Part shown: one piece after another, positions 1-11,400 of the stretch
Layout of the letters: each line of letters starts with the position of its first letter
Numbering within the stretch: position 1 is the stretch's first letter
Assembly: GCA_029204225.1 (NCBI GenBank)
Contig: CM055098.1
Location: 7,672,246 to 7,736,245, forward strand
Direction of reading: 5' to 3'
Source: Diphasiastrum complanatum
Lineage: Eukaryota > Streptophyta > Lycopodiopsida > Lycopodiales > Lycopodiaceae
DNA length: 64,000 nucleotides
The notes under the pieces: generated by a model
Databases searched by the model: none
What the model was told of the DNA's origin: nothing
Seen by the model: only the letters and a program-made list of their open reading frames with translations
Translations under genes and position numbers: made by a program

Positions 1-530
1 AATTCCACAGGCATGACTGCTTCCTGGCCATATACTAGCTGGAAAGGAGTTAAACCTGTAGCCATCTTCGGGGTAGTACGATATGCCCACAGAGCGGCAT
101 GAAGTTGTTATTCTCAATTGGAACAGCTAGACTCGATGGTCTTGTTAGAACACCAAATAAGATTTTGTTGGTGGATTTTGCCTAGCCATTGCATTGTGGA
201 TAATACGGAGAACTTTTCTGATGTACAACAAAGAATTTCAAAAGTAAATTGGCTATGAAAGAGTTAAGGAAATGTGTATTTCTATCGCTTATAAGTTCTA
301 GAGGACATCTGAAACGAACAATAACTTGTTCATAGAGAAATTTTGCGGCAGAATGAGTGTCAACATTGTGAACAGCTCTAGCTTCAGCCCATTTGGTACA
401 GTAATCCGTAGCTACTACGAGATATCTAGCTTGAGTGTGCCTAGCAACGGGACTAATCGGTCCAACATAATCAATTCCCCATTTCTGGAAGGCTTGATCA
501 GTCGTGACAAGGTGTAAAGGCATAAAGTCA
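1..530 (-). pseudogene. gypsy integrase core (broken)
   Basis: The minus-strand translation from 523 to 182 shows an integrase catalytic core: GIDYVGPI around the first Asp and LISDRNTHF around the second. After the PQCNG motif there is an in-frame stop, and the position expected for the catalytic Glu reads Lys. Downstream, in a shifted frame (about 105-1), the typical LWAYRTTPK...[11 protein letters not shown] segment continues to the window edge. The family would integrate element cDNA into nuclear DNA. The stop, the lost Glu and the frame shift mean this copy cannot. Confidence 0.88.
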
Positions 531-534
531 ATTT

Positions 535-700
535 TTTGAAAATGTTTCGTCCTTTGACAACATCACAGGCCTTTACGTAGTTGTGGGTATCTTTGAAGAG
601 GGTTGGCCACCAAAATCCTGCTAAGAGGATTTCTCTGGCAGTCGTTTCGGAAGAGAACTGGCCGACTACAACACCTTCATGTGTTAAGGATATAACAAAG
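535..700 (-). pseudogene. gypsy H2C2-type linker before integrase
   Basis: The minus-strand translation contains AGFWWPTLFKDTHNYVKACD, the segment that normally carries the H2C2 zinc-binding motif between RNase H and integrase. The second Cys of the usual CxxC pair appears as Val, and the frame is broken from the RNase H upstream. Confidence 0.65.
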
Positions 701-701
701 G

Positions 702-1312
702 TTATTTCACCTTCAGTAAGACATCTCGGATGATTCCATCTAATCCTTGCTTGTAAAGTTGTCCTACAATCAGCATATAAGGTGTTGTTTTGAGGATCAA
801 TGCATGTTGTTCGAGTTTAGATAAGGATGGATCCATCTGTCCTGAAGTCAAATATTCAGTGATATCCTTTGCCCAAATGGGGGTACAGTCAACTTGAAAC
901 AAAATGGCATCGGGTAAATTATCGTTGACTCCTTGGTCCGAAGTTGGTAGATTAGGGATTTGGGATAAATGATCTGCTAAAAAATGTTGAATGCCCTTTC
1001 GAACAACAATCTGAAACTCAAATTCTGGTAATAACAAGATCCATCGAGTAATTCGACCGGTTGTGCAAGTTTTGTTGATAAGGTAGAGAAGTGCTTGATG
1101 ATCAGTGAAGAAAAGAAAAAGTTTTTCCAAGAGATAATGACAAAACTTTTGAACTGCATAAACCATCCCAAAGCTTCATGCTCGGTAGTGGTGTAATTGA
1201 CTTCAATGGGTATCAATTGTCTACTGAGAAATCGGATTGGATAATCCTTTTTTAATTCTCCAGGTTGGGTGAGCACTGCTTTGATGGCATACTTGGATGC
1301 ATCGGTATGCAC
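702..1312 (-). pseudogene. gypsy RNase H, split by a frameshift
   Basis: Two overlapping frames make up one RNase H. The frame 1312-977 has HTDASKYAIKAVLTQPGE and NYTTTEHEALG. The frame 1166-702 continues with VYAVQKFCHYLL, FFTDHQALLYLINK and RKGIQHFLADHLSQI. The break lies around 1166. The family degrades the RNA strand of the RNA/DNA hybrid in reverse transcription. It sits between the RT tail and the integrase, as in other Ty3/gypsy pol genes. Confidence 0.88.
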
Positions 1313-1640
1313 ATGGAATTCCTTGAAGTAATTAGGAGCCCGGAGAATACGTGCACTTATGAGGGCTTCCTTCGACTAATCAAATGTGACTCTTTGTTCA
1401 TCAGTCCACTTGGGGATAATGAACACCTTATAGATTAGTCGTGCTTTATTAGCAAAATAAAAAATAAAGCAACAATAGTAGTTGGTGTGGCCTAGGAATG
1501 AATATACTTCGCAAATAGTGCATGGTTCAGGTAGATTTTCAATGATCATGACCTTTTCAGGGTCAGTTGCGATACCGTTTTTGGAAATGATATGTCCTAA
1601 AACAATGTCGTGTGTGAGCTTTGAGTCAGTTTGGATGGTT
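1313..1640 (-). pseudogene. gypsy reverse transcriptase, C-terminal fragment
   Basis: The minus-strand translation gives DIVLGHIISKNGIATDPEKV, then VYSFLGHTNYY and a connection segment leading into RNase H. This matches the RT thumb region. The palm with the catalytic YxDD is absent; gag-like sequence precedes it immediately upstream, so about two thirds of RT, plus the protease, have been lost. Confidence 0.8.
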
Positions 1641-1644
1641 TAAA

Positions 1645-1862
1645 ACGCTTGATAAGGGCGTCTTTGAGGGTACTTTAAGAAACGAGATCAGGAGCTTTTA
1701 GGTTGAGATACCACTCTTTGGCAGCTCCATAGAAGACCATAGGAAATAATCTGAGTTTTTTATTTTCAAAAGTGTCTCCATAGAAGCGGCATGCATTATC
1801 AATGTCTTGGAGAAATCTAACTGGGTCAGATTTGTTAAAATTTCAAAGAGGCATATTGTGGA
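1645..1862 (-). pseudogene. gypsy gag (capsid) fragment
   Basis: The minus-strand translation contains SDPVRFLQDIDNACRFYGD, then LRLFPMVFYGAAKEWYLNL, followed by a stop and the continuation TLKDALIKRFK. The RLFP...GAA.EWY..L pattern is the retrotransposon gag capsid signature. Only this piece is present. Confidence 0.75.
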
Positions 1863-1868
1863 CCTTGT

Positions 1869-2351
1869 GTGAGAATAAGTGAATCATCCTTGAAAGACAC
1901 TTATCTCCATGCAAAGGTATTTGGCCTCATTAGTTTCAAGCTCAACAAGTATGTAATGCAAATTGCTAGTGGTAAGCAATTGTGGACTAGTAAATTTGGT
2001 ACAAATAATCTTGGTGATTGTTTTGTTGACTTGAAAGATCATATTGAGAAGGAGAACATTCAGGTTTGGAGACTTGAAAACAAAGTCCTTGAGAGTCTTG
2101 AAGAAGATCATGGTTTGGATCCATGTTTTCATCATCAACACCAAGAGGGAGTGAGCATGATGAAGAAAAAACACATCAAAGAGGAACCCGAGAAGGAGCA
2201 CTTGTCTCAAGGCAATAGAGACCTGAATCTACATAAAAATGAAGGTTTGGGTAAAGAGAAAGGAGCAGCAAGGAAGTTTATGCATATCTCCCTTTACTCA
2301 TCTTATTTTGTGTTTGATAGAAGACATGTCATGTTTGATAAAAGGGGTTAA
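1869..2351 (+). CDS. unrecognised ORF, 160 aa, probably part of a retroelement
   Basis: An open frame begins right where the gypsy gag fragment ends. Its middle (residues about 50-75) is acidic and could be helical; its C-terminus is rich in Lys and Glu. I do not recognise it. Residues near its end (HISLYSSYFVFDRRHVM) recur in the next ORF because of a 51-bp direct repeat. Its position upstream of a purine tract and an LTR-like start at 3025 suggests it is the 3' coding part of an LTR element. It may be a chance frame. Confidence 0.3.
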   Translation: MRISESSLKDTYLHAKVFGLISFKLNKYVMQIASGKQLWTSKFGTNNLGDCFVDLKDHIEKENIQVWRLENKVLESLEEDHGLDPCFHHQHQEGVSMMKKKHIKEEPEKEHLSQGNRDLNLHKNEGLGKEKGAARKFMHISLYSSYFVFDRRHVMFDKRG

Positions 2352-2472
2352 CCTAGTTGGTTAGCTTGGCATCCAAAGTTTCTTTGGTCCCAAGTTTGAG
2401 CCTCCCTTGGAAACCAAGAAGCATATCTCCCGTTACTCATCTTATTTTGTGTTTGATAGAAGACATGTCATG
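2283..2472 (+). repeat. 51-bp direct repeat, two copies
   Basis: Positions 2283-2333 and 2422-2472 differ at about one base. They are 139 bp apart and both are coding in their local ORFs. Confidence 0.9.
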
Positions 2473-2847
2473 CATTTGACAAAGTCCTTTGATGATGCTA
2501 GTATGAACATTGTTTTTCATCCTATATCTTATGATGATAAAATAGTGATCATTACTACTTTGATTGGAGTTTCAAAGATATATTCAAAGGCCTCATTCTG
2601 TGATCCATTCACTCTTGAATTTCCAAGGAATGAAGACCTTCATTGGAAGGATGCCAAGTTGGAGTTCATTATTATCATGGTTGAAGTCAAGATGGTGACG
2701 TTTCAAGCTTTGGTTGAATGTGCTTCATACAAAAGTTGGATCTTATGGAAAGCTGTTATTTTTCATGTTTATTTTGAGGAGACTCACATTTTGCAGCCCC
2801 CAAGGTGTTCATTCAACAATCTACCAAAGACAAAGCTTGGATCTTGA
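2407..2847 (+). CDS. unrecognised ORF, 146 aa, before a purine tract and LTR-like repeat
   Basis: An open frame whose N-terminus repeats HISRYSSYFVFDRRHVM from the preceding ORF. No domain was recognised. It ends about 170 bp before the purine tract at 3016-3024. It could be a decayed accessory ORF of the element whose LTR starts at 3025. Confidence 0.3.
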   Translation: METKKHISRYSSYFVFDRRHVMHLTKSFDDASMNIVFHPISYDDKIVIITTLIGVSKIYSKASFCDPFTLEFPRNEDLHWKDAKLEFIIIMVEVKMVTFQALVECASYKSWILWKAVIFHVYFEETHILQPPRCSFNNLPKTKLGS

Positions 2848-3015
2848 AGACAATCCTTATTGAGATCTCACTACATTTGAGAACTTGGAGCTCAAATCAT
2901 ATTCTTATTATGATGAGTGATCATACTCACTCAACAAAGCAAGAACCTGGAAATTATGTTGTTTTTATCCATGTATTAATTATTGATCCATGATAGTCTC
3001 ATCAAGCTAAATTGT

Positions 3016-3500
3016 GAGGAGGAGTGTTAAAATTTCACAATTCAATTTTGGTCATATTGCTTGTAAATTGTATTGCGGTCATGTTGTGGCTTGTCACACG
3101 TTTCAAATAACATAAGATACTCTTTGTAAGTCTCATTTTTAACCTAGCATAGGAGTGGCACCTTTGGAATGAGTCCAAATAGTGCTTTGATAGGCTAAAG
3201 AGAAAATAGGAGCTAAAAATAGCATGTTTTTCATTGTTTTGGGATCTCGAGATCTTGACCCCTAATTAGGGTGTATCAAGTGGATATTTAAGTTAGATTT
3301 TAGGGTTAGGTTATGATGAATACATAGAAGCCCTAATATGCTCAGATCCGAGCTCTACATGTATAAATGTGATGGGATTTCCATCTAATAATGAGCATAA
3401 TCGAGATTTTCCTTCTTGACTAGTTTGAGTCTATGATTTGATTGATGAATGCTATTGGCATATGATTTTTTGTAATGATTAAATGATTTTGGAGTTGCAG
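3016..3500 (+). repeat. LTR-like sequence preceded by a polypurine tract
   Basis: The purine run GAGGAGGAG (3016-3024) is followed by TGTTAAAATTTCAC, the usual arrangement at the start of a 3' LTR. A TATAAA lies near 3361. The stretch around 3240-3370 is clearly similar to the reverse complement of about 45300-45180 (shared ATCTTGACCCC and GCTCAGATCCGAGCT), so it is a dispersed family. The right boundary is unclear. Confidence 0.6.
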
Positions 3501-5150
3501 GTATAGTACACAGGCAGCAACAGGCTGTACTTTCACATGTGTGAAGAGTTTTGGAGCTAATTCATGGAGTTCAAGCCAAGATAAGCTAGGAATCAATGCA
3601 TTGATTAGTAATCTAGCTTCTAGATCTTGTTTGGATCTTAAGTAGGTGCTTTCTCCATCATTTATAGGATCAAATGGGATTATTTTGCTGCATTTTTATC
3701 AAGATTCTCCATCATACTTTGGTGCATCAATGCATGGAATTCTTCTTTCTAGACGTGGAGGATTAGGATTGGAAGATTCTGCAAAGTCTCTTGACATGAT
3801 GTAAAGTGAGGAGCAGAATAATAGTACAAATGAACAATATAGTATTGTGTTTGGCCAAGAAAGGTCAAAAAGGTGATTTTCTTACAAAATAGTGAGTTTT
3901 GGCCAGAATTTGGACTTTCCTTGAGGAACAAAACTCCTAGATAAGAGTATAACTCACAGACATGCTGATTAAGCAGAATACAATACGCATGAATTCTGAT
4001 AGGGAGGTTTCACTGGCAAAATACTAATATTTTTTTGAAATTTTTGTAAAGGAAGGAATTCGCAGAGGCTTTGAGCAACCAAGTTGTGCTTCACTACATG
4101 TAATAACTTCCATTTCTAACAAATCGGCATCATATTAAACTTCCCATGTTACAAAGTCGTTTGCAAAGTCACTGCTCACTGAAATCACATTTTGACAATC
4201 ATCTTTGAACTAATAATCAACCCAACATACACTAATTCCTTTCCCACGTTCTGTGTACGCTATGAACCATTATTAATACACGAAATCATGATGTAATTTT
4301 TTAATTTTTACTTCCTCTCAAAGAAAGTCATCTTAAATTGTATTGAACATAAAATATACAATCACATCTATAATCAATCATAAATTATGTTGTCTAATAC
4401 AACAAAATTGTAATCATCAACAAATCTTATCAATTTGTTATAACTTTTAAATGTCTATTCAAAACTACCAACAAACTAATATCAAAGTTTTAACTATACA
4501 ATACAAACTTATAAAGATCATGCGCATATCTCAAAATCAAAATATAAATCCATTGCACAAAAAATTTCACACATTAAATTTTATTTTCAACTTAGTATTC
4601 TCATATTATGACATGGCAAGGCCTTTGTGATACAATATCACATCGTACTTGTTTTTATGAGTAGTTGACAAGTGGAGGAATGTTCAATTATTGTGCACTT
4701 AGACATTTTTTTTATGCGGCTTCTATATGTGTTTTTTGATAAATGGGAGAATGTTAACATAGTCGCATAGATAATTTTTGAATGATTTTCATATAAAATT
4801 TTCTTTTGAGTTGTTTTAAAGTGAAGTAAAATAAGTTTTTGCATAGCTTTATGTTGGCCAAATTGTTTAGACTTTTCATACTCGTTATGATTTTCCAAAT
4901 AAAAATATGCATAATTGTTACAATTATCTCGAAAAATAATATACGTTGAGAACCTAATTGTAGGGACTTTTTCTCACCCACCTTCAAATCCTTTTTCCAA
5001 GCAAATGCAAAGCAAACAAGATATAAAGAAGATTCTTCTATCATGTCACACCGTAGTTTGATCCCATGAGAGCAAAGCTTAAATGCAAAGTGTTATGCAT
5101 GCTATGATAACAATCTAATCCTAACATTCATTAATCTAAATTTTACATGA

Positions 5151-5154
<4 letters not shown>
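3501..5154. other. no gene seen
   Basis: AT-rich sequence with only short open frames (under 100 codons) of biased composition. I see no conserved motif, splice pattern or repeat. Confidence 0.6.

Positions 5155-5220
<66 letters not shown>
5155..5220. repeat. (TC)33 microsatellite
   Basis: An uninterrupted TC array; the apparent Arg-Glu repeat ORFs on the minus strand are its translation. Confidence 0.99.
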
Positions 5221-5222
<2 letters not shown>

Positions 5223-5390
5223 AGATAGCAATAACATTCGAATCCGACAATTAACAAATCCAACAAATAAGAAAATAGCAAAAACATGAGAGAGATGGAG
5301 GAAAAACAGAAGCAACGACATCCAATTGCCAAAATGGTAGAGGTTCCACCTTCTTTTGATTGAACATAAAAAATGAAGTACATAGCCCCA

Positions 5391-5400
5391 CTATTTATAG
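5391..5400 (-). promoter_or_regulatory. possible TATA box upstream of the (GA)n tract
   Basis: The minus strand reads CTATAAATAG, followed about 170 bp downstream by the (GA)n tract. A TATA box plus a GA-rich leader is a common plant promoter layout, but no gene follows that I can recognise, so this is weak. Confidence 0.2.
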
Positions 5401-6539
5401 TGAAAAATGGGCACTTGGCTTGAATGAGTATTGGCCAATTTTTACCTCAAAACCACATGGCTACTCAACATAGATATCCTTAAGAAAGCACATGTGACAT
5501 CCACTTGAAATATATTTCAACCAAACTATATAGAAAGAGCAACGAATATACAAATAGAATCAATCTTTGCAATTGGTGAAAATGTTCTTCATAATGTAAG
5601 TGTTCAAAATGAGAAAACTCTCTTACAACCAAATGTGCTTATGTTGCTCAATGAACCTATCTTTATTATATTTTGTAATGATATTCTCACCTAACTTAAG
5701 GAACTCAACAACAATTCAAGTTTCATTCTCTCTCTTTTCATCTAGTATTCATGTAGATATTGTAATAGAAAAAATTAAGATGTAAAATATTTGGCTGAGT
5801 ACTTGTAAATACTTCATAATATGGTGCTTTTTCCTTTAGTGCCAAAGTTGGACTCCTATTTTCAAGTAAACAATTGTGTAAACCACTTCAACCAAAAGAT
5901 AGTTTTTGGCTTTTAACAAATGGTGATTTGCGTCTTATTTCCGAATGATTTGAAAAACAAATCAAACTCATTGGAGAATCACCTCCACCATTTGAATGTA
6001 ACGACTTAATATACTGATTCATTCGTTTTCTAATGAATGCCCAAAAAACCTTCACACTAATCAAACGTTCCATTTTTATGTTTCATAAAATAGACCCAAC
6101 AATATATCTAGAAATCATCTAGAAGTAAATAGCACTCATGATCACAAATACTTGTGTAAACTAGATCTAAGATTCCCTTTGATCTAGTTTTGGTCAAAAA
6201 TATTAATGTTTCTCAAATGAATCAATGAATGAAAATTCAAGTGACCAAATCAATGATGCAAACATACGATAGAAGAAATCCCTTTCAATGTCACTCGTAG
6301 TGAGTAACATATTCCCCTCCTTAATAGTGCATTTATCATCAAAAAAGCATTAACTTCAAATTTTATTGTACTACATGAATTTTTTTTTTTGAAATAACCT
6401 AAAAACATATACCACTTGCTCAATGGTCCTTAATTTATGTTTTAATGACAATAGAACTAAATTATACAATCAAAATTTTATTATCATCACCTATACATAT
6501 TTGCCTTGGCTCATCAATCACAGCTTTAAAAGTATATAC
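5401..6539. other. no gene seen; possible minus-strand LTR start near 6310
   Basis: AT-rich and without recognisable coding. On the minus strand a purine run followed by TGTTACTCACTACG near 6325-6300 resembles a polypurine tract and LTR start, consistent with the minus-strand copia remnant just upstream. Confidence 0.35.
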
Positions 6540-7080
6540 CATTATCTATGAAATGTCATATGTTGTGTGCATGCATACTCTATCCACCAACAATTGTGTA
6601 TTTGATATAAAGAAGTGAGAAAGAATTTAGAATTGTTCATATCATCAAATTTTTCCTCTTTAGCAAAGTTGCTAGTCTCCTTTGCCTTGAGTTCGCTCTT
6701 CTTGATATACAACTCCCATTGTAGCATATTTGGTCAAATGGTCTTTTCCATGAGACTTGCATGCACCATATTTCTTGATTTTGTTTCCGTCAACTGTCTC
6801 TTTGGAATCACCATCATGGCCTACATCATTAGAATTATTCTTCTTTGAGAATTTTTTCCCCTTTAGCAAGAAATGCAACGTGGCTTGATGACTCTTTAAA
6901 AAATAGATTCTCTTACTTGATATACAAGTCTAGATGATTTTTAGAAAGTCTTAGTACAAATGCTCTATTCTCTCAACTCACAACCGATGAAATGTTTTGC
7001 ACGTTCATTAGCCCAACGTAGTAAGTAAACTTCCCCATGAGTTTAAGGACTTGAAATCGCTCCACCACCATGCACGAACT
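6540..7080 (-). mobile_element. decayed Ty1/copia gag-protease remnant
   Basis: The minus-strand translation from 6727 ends in HNCWWIEYACTQHMTFHR. This has the spacing of the copia protease motif WW-DSGAT-HMT, but the catalytic Asp appears as Glu. Upstream (6878-6672) a Lys-rich stretch with KYGACKSHGKDHLTKYA resembles a damaged CCHC zinc knuckle. Weak gag-like sequence continues to about 7080. There are several stops and frame changes. The fragment lies downstream of KTI12 on the same strand. Confidence 0.5.
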
Positions 7081-7226
7081 TTCAAGTTAACAATTGATAC
7101 CATAAAATAGAATAGAGGTATCTGGAGAAAAATACTTTGTGCACTCTATACACAACCAATATACAAACCAACTAGCACAATAGTTAGCCAACATATCCAG
7201 AAAACTTTCCAGAATTTATTATAGCA

Positions 7227-7328
7227 TAAATCGCTTTATCTTCCCAAACAAAAATTCTGCTTAGAGATTCTTATTAGAACGTAAATCGCTTTATCTTCCC
7301 AAACAAATTTTCTGCTTGGAGATTCTTG
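7227..7328. repeat. short tandem duplication, period 55 bp
   Basis: The stretch TAAATCGCTTTATCTTCCC... occurs at 7227 and again at 7282, with a few substitutions over about 46 bp. Confidence 0.9.
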
Positions 7329-8151
7329 ATCATCGCACATCGAGCAATATTCAGAGCTATGTCAACGAACTCTCAAGAGGCAAATCAAAGCTCTAATCCA
7401 TCCCTCTCTCTCTCTCTCTCAATGATGGAAAGCCCATCTAACATGAAGAGCGAAAGAGGCATTCAACCCCCTTCACACGAATTTTTTTCGCATTGGACAC
7501 ATAATAAACATTTTCTCAACAATTCTGGAAAGCACTAAAGTTTAGGATGAGGGAAAAAGGAAGTCGACAAGCTGCCAACATAACCAATTTGTGTCATCAA
7601 AAAACTCCAGAATGATAAAAACCAATCTAGTTGTCCATGAGCTACAGATTTCCACCTATTTTGATGAACAATATATTCACATCAAGAAGTTTGAAATTGA
7701 TGAGACTTACACTCAAAGGACAATAAAGAATACTCCACGTGCCTTTGAATGTTACTTTAAGACTTGGAAAAATTGTGCTCTGTACAACTTACTATTCTCC
7801 TAAAGTTAGTAAGAAAAATATTCCCTCCAAAATAGAAAACTAGATGTAAATTGCAAAATTTGCACTCATATCGTTGTGTTTTGGTTTAGATAGAACTGAT
7901 TCTGAGGAGAATGGTTCCATCGTTGACAGTATGATGGGTATTGCCAGTACTAAGAGTACTATTTATATTGTTTGGAATACATATTGGGCTGATTGGCAGG
8001 CTGCATCCATGGCAATTTCCCACAGCTGGCTCACAGTTTTTCTTTGCAAATCTGCAAAAAAGTGCCCTCAAATGTACACGAACAACAATATCTCGTCTTT
8101 ACAACCAAAGGCCAAACACTTACAAAACACTTACAGAATGTGGATGGTATA
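7329..8151. other. 3' flank of KTI12; no separate gene seen
   Basis: On the minus strand this follows the KTI12 stop codon and should include its 3' UTR. No canonical AATAAA is evident on that strand close to the stop. The plus-strand ORFs here are antisense shadows or low-complexity frames. Confidence 0.5.
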
Positions 8152-8316
8152 TTATGCTTTCAGTTCCCGATTCAAAAAATCAGCGAACATTCTTTTCGCA
8201 CTCAATGCATCTGATGGCGGTGGAGGACCTGACAAACTCGATTGTCCTGTGATCCTGACAAATGTTCTCCGATGTCGTCGCAGCTCAGGCAACCCAACTG
8301 TTCTGTACAGGCTGAT
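8152..8316 (-). CDS. KTI12: KTI12 exon 9 (residues 246-299 and stop)
   Basis: Begins after ...GAGCAC with ISLYRTVGLPELRRHRRTF, then TGQSSLSGPPPPSD and the C-terminal MFADFLNRELKA, ending in TAA at 8154-8152. This C-terminal region is the conserved tail of the family. Confidence 0.94.
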   Translation of the reverse strand: MSLYRTVGLPELRRHRRTFVRITGQSSLSGPPPPSDALSAKRMFADFLNRELKA

Positions 8317-8363
8317 GTGCTCTATCAGTTAAGTTCTGAATGAAGATATGAGAAGCAGCGAGA

Positions 8364-8448
<85 letters not shown>

Positions 8449-11400
8449 AAAAGGATATCAGTGGAAGTCCTTCACCCACAGACACACTCCTGATGCCAGC
8501 ATCAACACCGAGTTCATTTTGAGCATCAACCAGTGCATTTATCACTTCCTGAAGGAAACAGTCAGACAAAACACAATTACAGTTTGATTGTGTAAAAGTT
8601 TGTTACTAAGAATGCTAATTCTTGACTCTTAATGTACTATGCAAGCTAGAACTATCTTTCTGACCTCTCATACCCACAGGGCATCCTTTCTTACCAGCAG
8701 TACTGTTCAAAATAAAAATTTGCATAAAGAGGTGAAATCTAATGCCACCTGCGTTGCACGATCGAGCTCGTACAAAGAATTCGTATCCGGCACTCGTACC
8801 TGCAATATTAAAGGGCATACATAAATAAAGACCTAAGAAAGGCAATAGGTTTAAGTACAAATTATATCTGACAGTAGCCAATACTCAAAATATTAAGTAC
8901 TACAAGAAAAGCATACGTTCTGCGTTGCAATTGTAGGTTGTAAAACTCGCGAACAATGGGCCCCTGCAACTTTCTCCCCTCGAAGATATGCCACAGTTTC
9001 CAGTATGGGTCCAGAGACATCGGTTATTGCATCTGCATCAAAGACAAGTTCAACAGCACAATCCATAATAATGTGTGCTTACAAAATTCAAAGTCGGCAC
9101 ACCAGGTTCAACTCATAGTTCCGTGATACCAAAGAATTTGTTTCCAATGCATTTTGTGCAGAAATCTTTATATACAGTTTCTTCAATTTAATTTGTTTTA
9201 TGTATAGAACAGGTTTTATTTTGTACATAGGGAACAATATGTGACCCCAAAAAATGTCAAAATGGGTATAAGTGCTGAGCAACAGAGCAATATTTTAACT
9301 TGCAGGCCCTCCTATGAAAGAACACTGTTGGGGCATCTCCTACAAAGATTCTTAAAGAATAGTGAAGATATTTATTTTATTTATAGTCTCTGTGGGGCCA
9401 CTTGAATTTGCACGCCCTACTAGATGGCCACTGACCCCAAATCATGACCAAGTACCTGCAAGTCACTTAAACTAGTGACCAAATGCCATAATAAAGAACC
9501 CAATGTGATTAGCAAGTAGTTTCACAGGTCCAAAAATATGCTAGAGTATCAATAAATCACATGACTAGCAACTACATGTTCATAATTGTTACCCTCACTT
9601 TAAGTTGATCTTCAAAACTCTCATGAAAACTCTAATGGCATGACTAGCAACTACATATTCATAATTGTTACCTCACTTTAAGTTGATCTTCAAAACTCTA
9701 ATGAAAACTCAAACTCAATGAGTCTTTCCATTCCTGAGATCAGTTTTGTGCAAATCTATAATCTTAAAGAAACTTAAATGTTCTTTTTTTCAGTATACAA
9801 AGTTCGCAGTCGATTGCTGTGTGTGAGATGAAAGTAGAGGTTACTAAGGCACCAAATAAAACAAATGAATCTTCAATCACAAAATCACAAAACAACTGAA
9901 GCATATGACTCTTTTGATTCTCCAAACATTAATCAAGATCACCAAGATTAATGCTGACCTTCATGTGGTCTCAACTCAAACAGTGGACTATCCCAGCGGT
10001 TGCGCCTTTCAGGCCTCTCGAACCTTCTCACAAGATCATCAAATCTGAAATGCAATCAATGGTCCTTTGATGCAAAAATAAGGAATAGCGACATTACAAA
10101 CAATAGCAGAGAACATAAAAAACGACTGTACAATAACTTCTGAATGCATAACCTCAAAATTCTTACGTTTGGCTTCAGAGATACACAAAATGTATGTATG
10201 TATTGAAGAGCAACTTATTCTTAAAGAAACTGCTTTCTTTTACAAGAAATGTCATAAATCAAGATTCCATACATGTGATTTATTTTGGCTTGTCTTTGAC
10301 ATGAGCTAATCAATCATTGGCAAAGCACTATCCCTTTTTTAAAGTCATGACTTAGAAAAGACCCTTAACAAGTTCTTGTTTGGTCCATACCCTTCTTTTC
10401 TTCTTATTCTGGAATCACCCGTATGTTTCAAATTCATCATTGTATTATAACTATGTCACTGTTCCTTGACCCCTCTACCTAAATCTGCCAGCTCCGCATT
10501 GCTACCACGATTCTTATATTAAGTTGTGTTGGTGGTTTCACTCTCATTGATCATTCCCCACATGAATATTCCACCCATACCCCTGAAGGTCAGTAAGAAT
10601 TTACTTATTGAACTACGTAAAAGTAGATAAGTTATATACCCTTGTTTCATTCCGTACATACAGATTAAAACATAAAAGATACCGAATACTGGAAATGCAA
10701 ATCCACCTATGGAGGTGGAGTTCTCGCTAGCTTTGTACATACCTGTCAATGAGACCTCTCACCCCTTTTTGTGGCTCAATTCAGCAAAATACCAAATTTG
10801 GTACAACTACCAAGGTTGCCTTCATCACTACATGTAGCACCCTACATTGTTTTCATTTGTGTTATTTTTTGGTCACTAGTAAGTCCACAAAATCTTATTG
10901 GTACCCATTTGTGCACATTTTACAGCATTATCTTTCTCCATTATGAATGCATGTATGATATGTCTCGAATTTATTGTCTCATGGACCAAATTGTATTGTG
11001 CTAGGGTCTACAGGGTAATTAAAGTACTGCTTACTAGAACGTTGGATAAATAGTAATCAGTTTACCTCTATGGTGAATTTGGGAATATATGGCATTTATT
11101 TGGTCGTCTAAGCACCTTAGTACTAAAGGTTAGTATTGTGTTATGTTTCAAAAGGTGACATGCAAGGTTGTAGTTTTATTTAGGACATTAAATCATGGCC
11201 CTAAGAGACTATGATCATCTAACTATTAAACGTGTCACCTCATCTCTTTCCTCACTACAACAATCACAAAGAGACGTCATGGGAGAAGACCGACATGGAT
11301 CAAGGCATATGGTGTGACAGCAACTCGCCAGACACAATAGAAAATGTCTACACAAGTGCTCCCCTTACGAGTCTTACACATCCCAAGTGATGATCATTTT

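Larger units (their letters stand above)
1..1862 (-). mobile_element. Ty3/gypsy retrotransposon remnant, truncated at window edge
   Basis: Reading the minus strand from 1862 to 1, the segments in order are a capsid (gag) fragment, the end of a reverse transcriptase, RNase H, an H2C2-like linker and an integrase core. The order RT-RNaseH-integrase is diagnostic of Ty3/gypsy. The protease and most of the RT are missing, so gag sits directly against the RT tail near 1640, which indicates an internal deletion. Several frame changes and stops make it non-functional. No LTR is visible; the 3' end lies left of position 1. Confidence 0.9.

Noticed and set aside
5102-5383. Arg-Glu repeat proteins
   Set aside because: Translation of a (TC)n microsatellite.
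7874-8332. 152-codon plus-strand ORF and two overlapping smaller ones
   Set aside because: Antisense shadow of KTI12 exon 9 and its 3' flank; the minus strand carries the conserved family motifs.
8310-8490. GT-AG alternative for KTI12 intron 8 (donor GTGAAG, acceptor GTACAG)
   Set aside because: It would delete about eight residues that align without a gap to the family, while the AT-AC reading has all three U12 signals. cDNA is needed to be certain.
8615-8881. 88-codon minus-strand ORF
   Set aside because: Only 51 bp of it (exon 7) is coding, and in another frame; the rest is intron.
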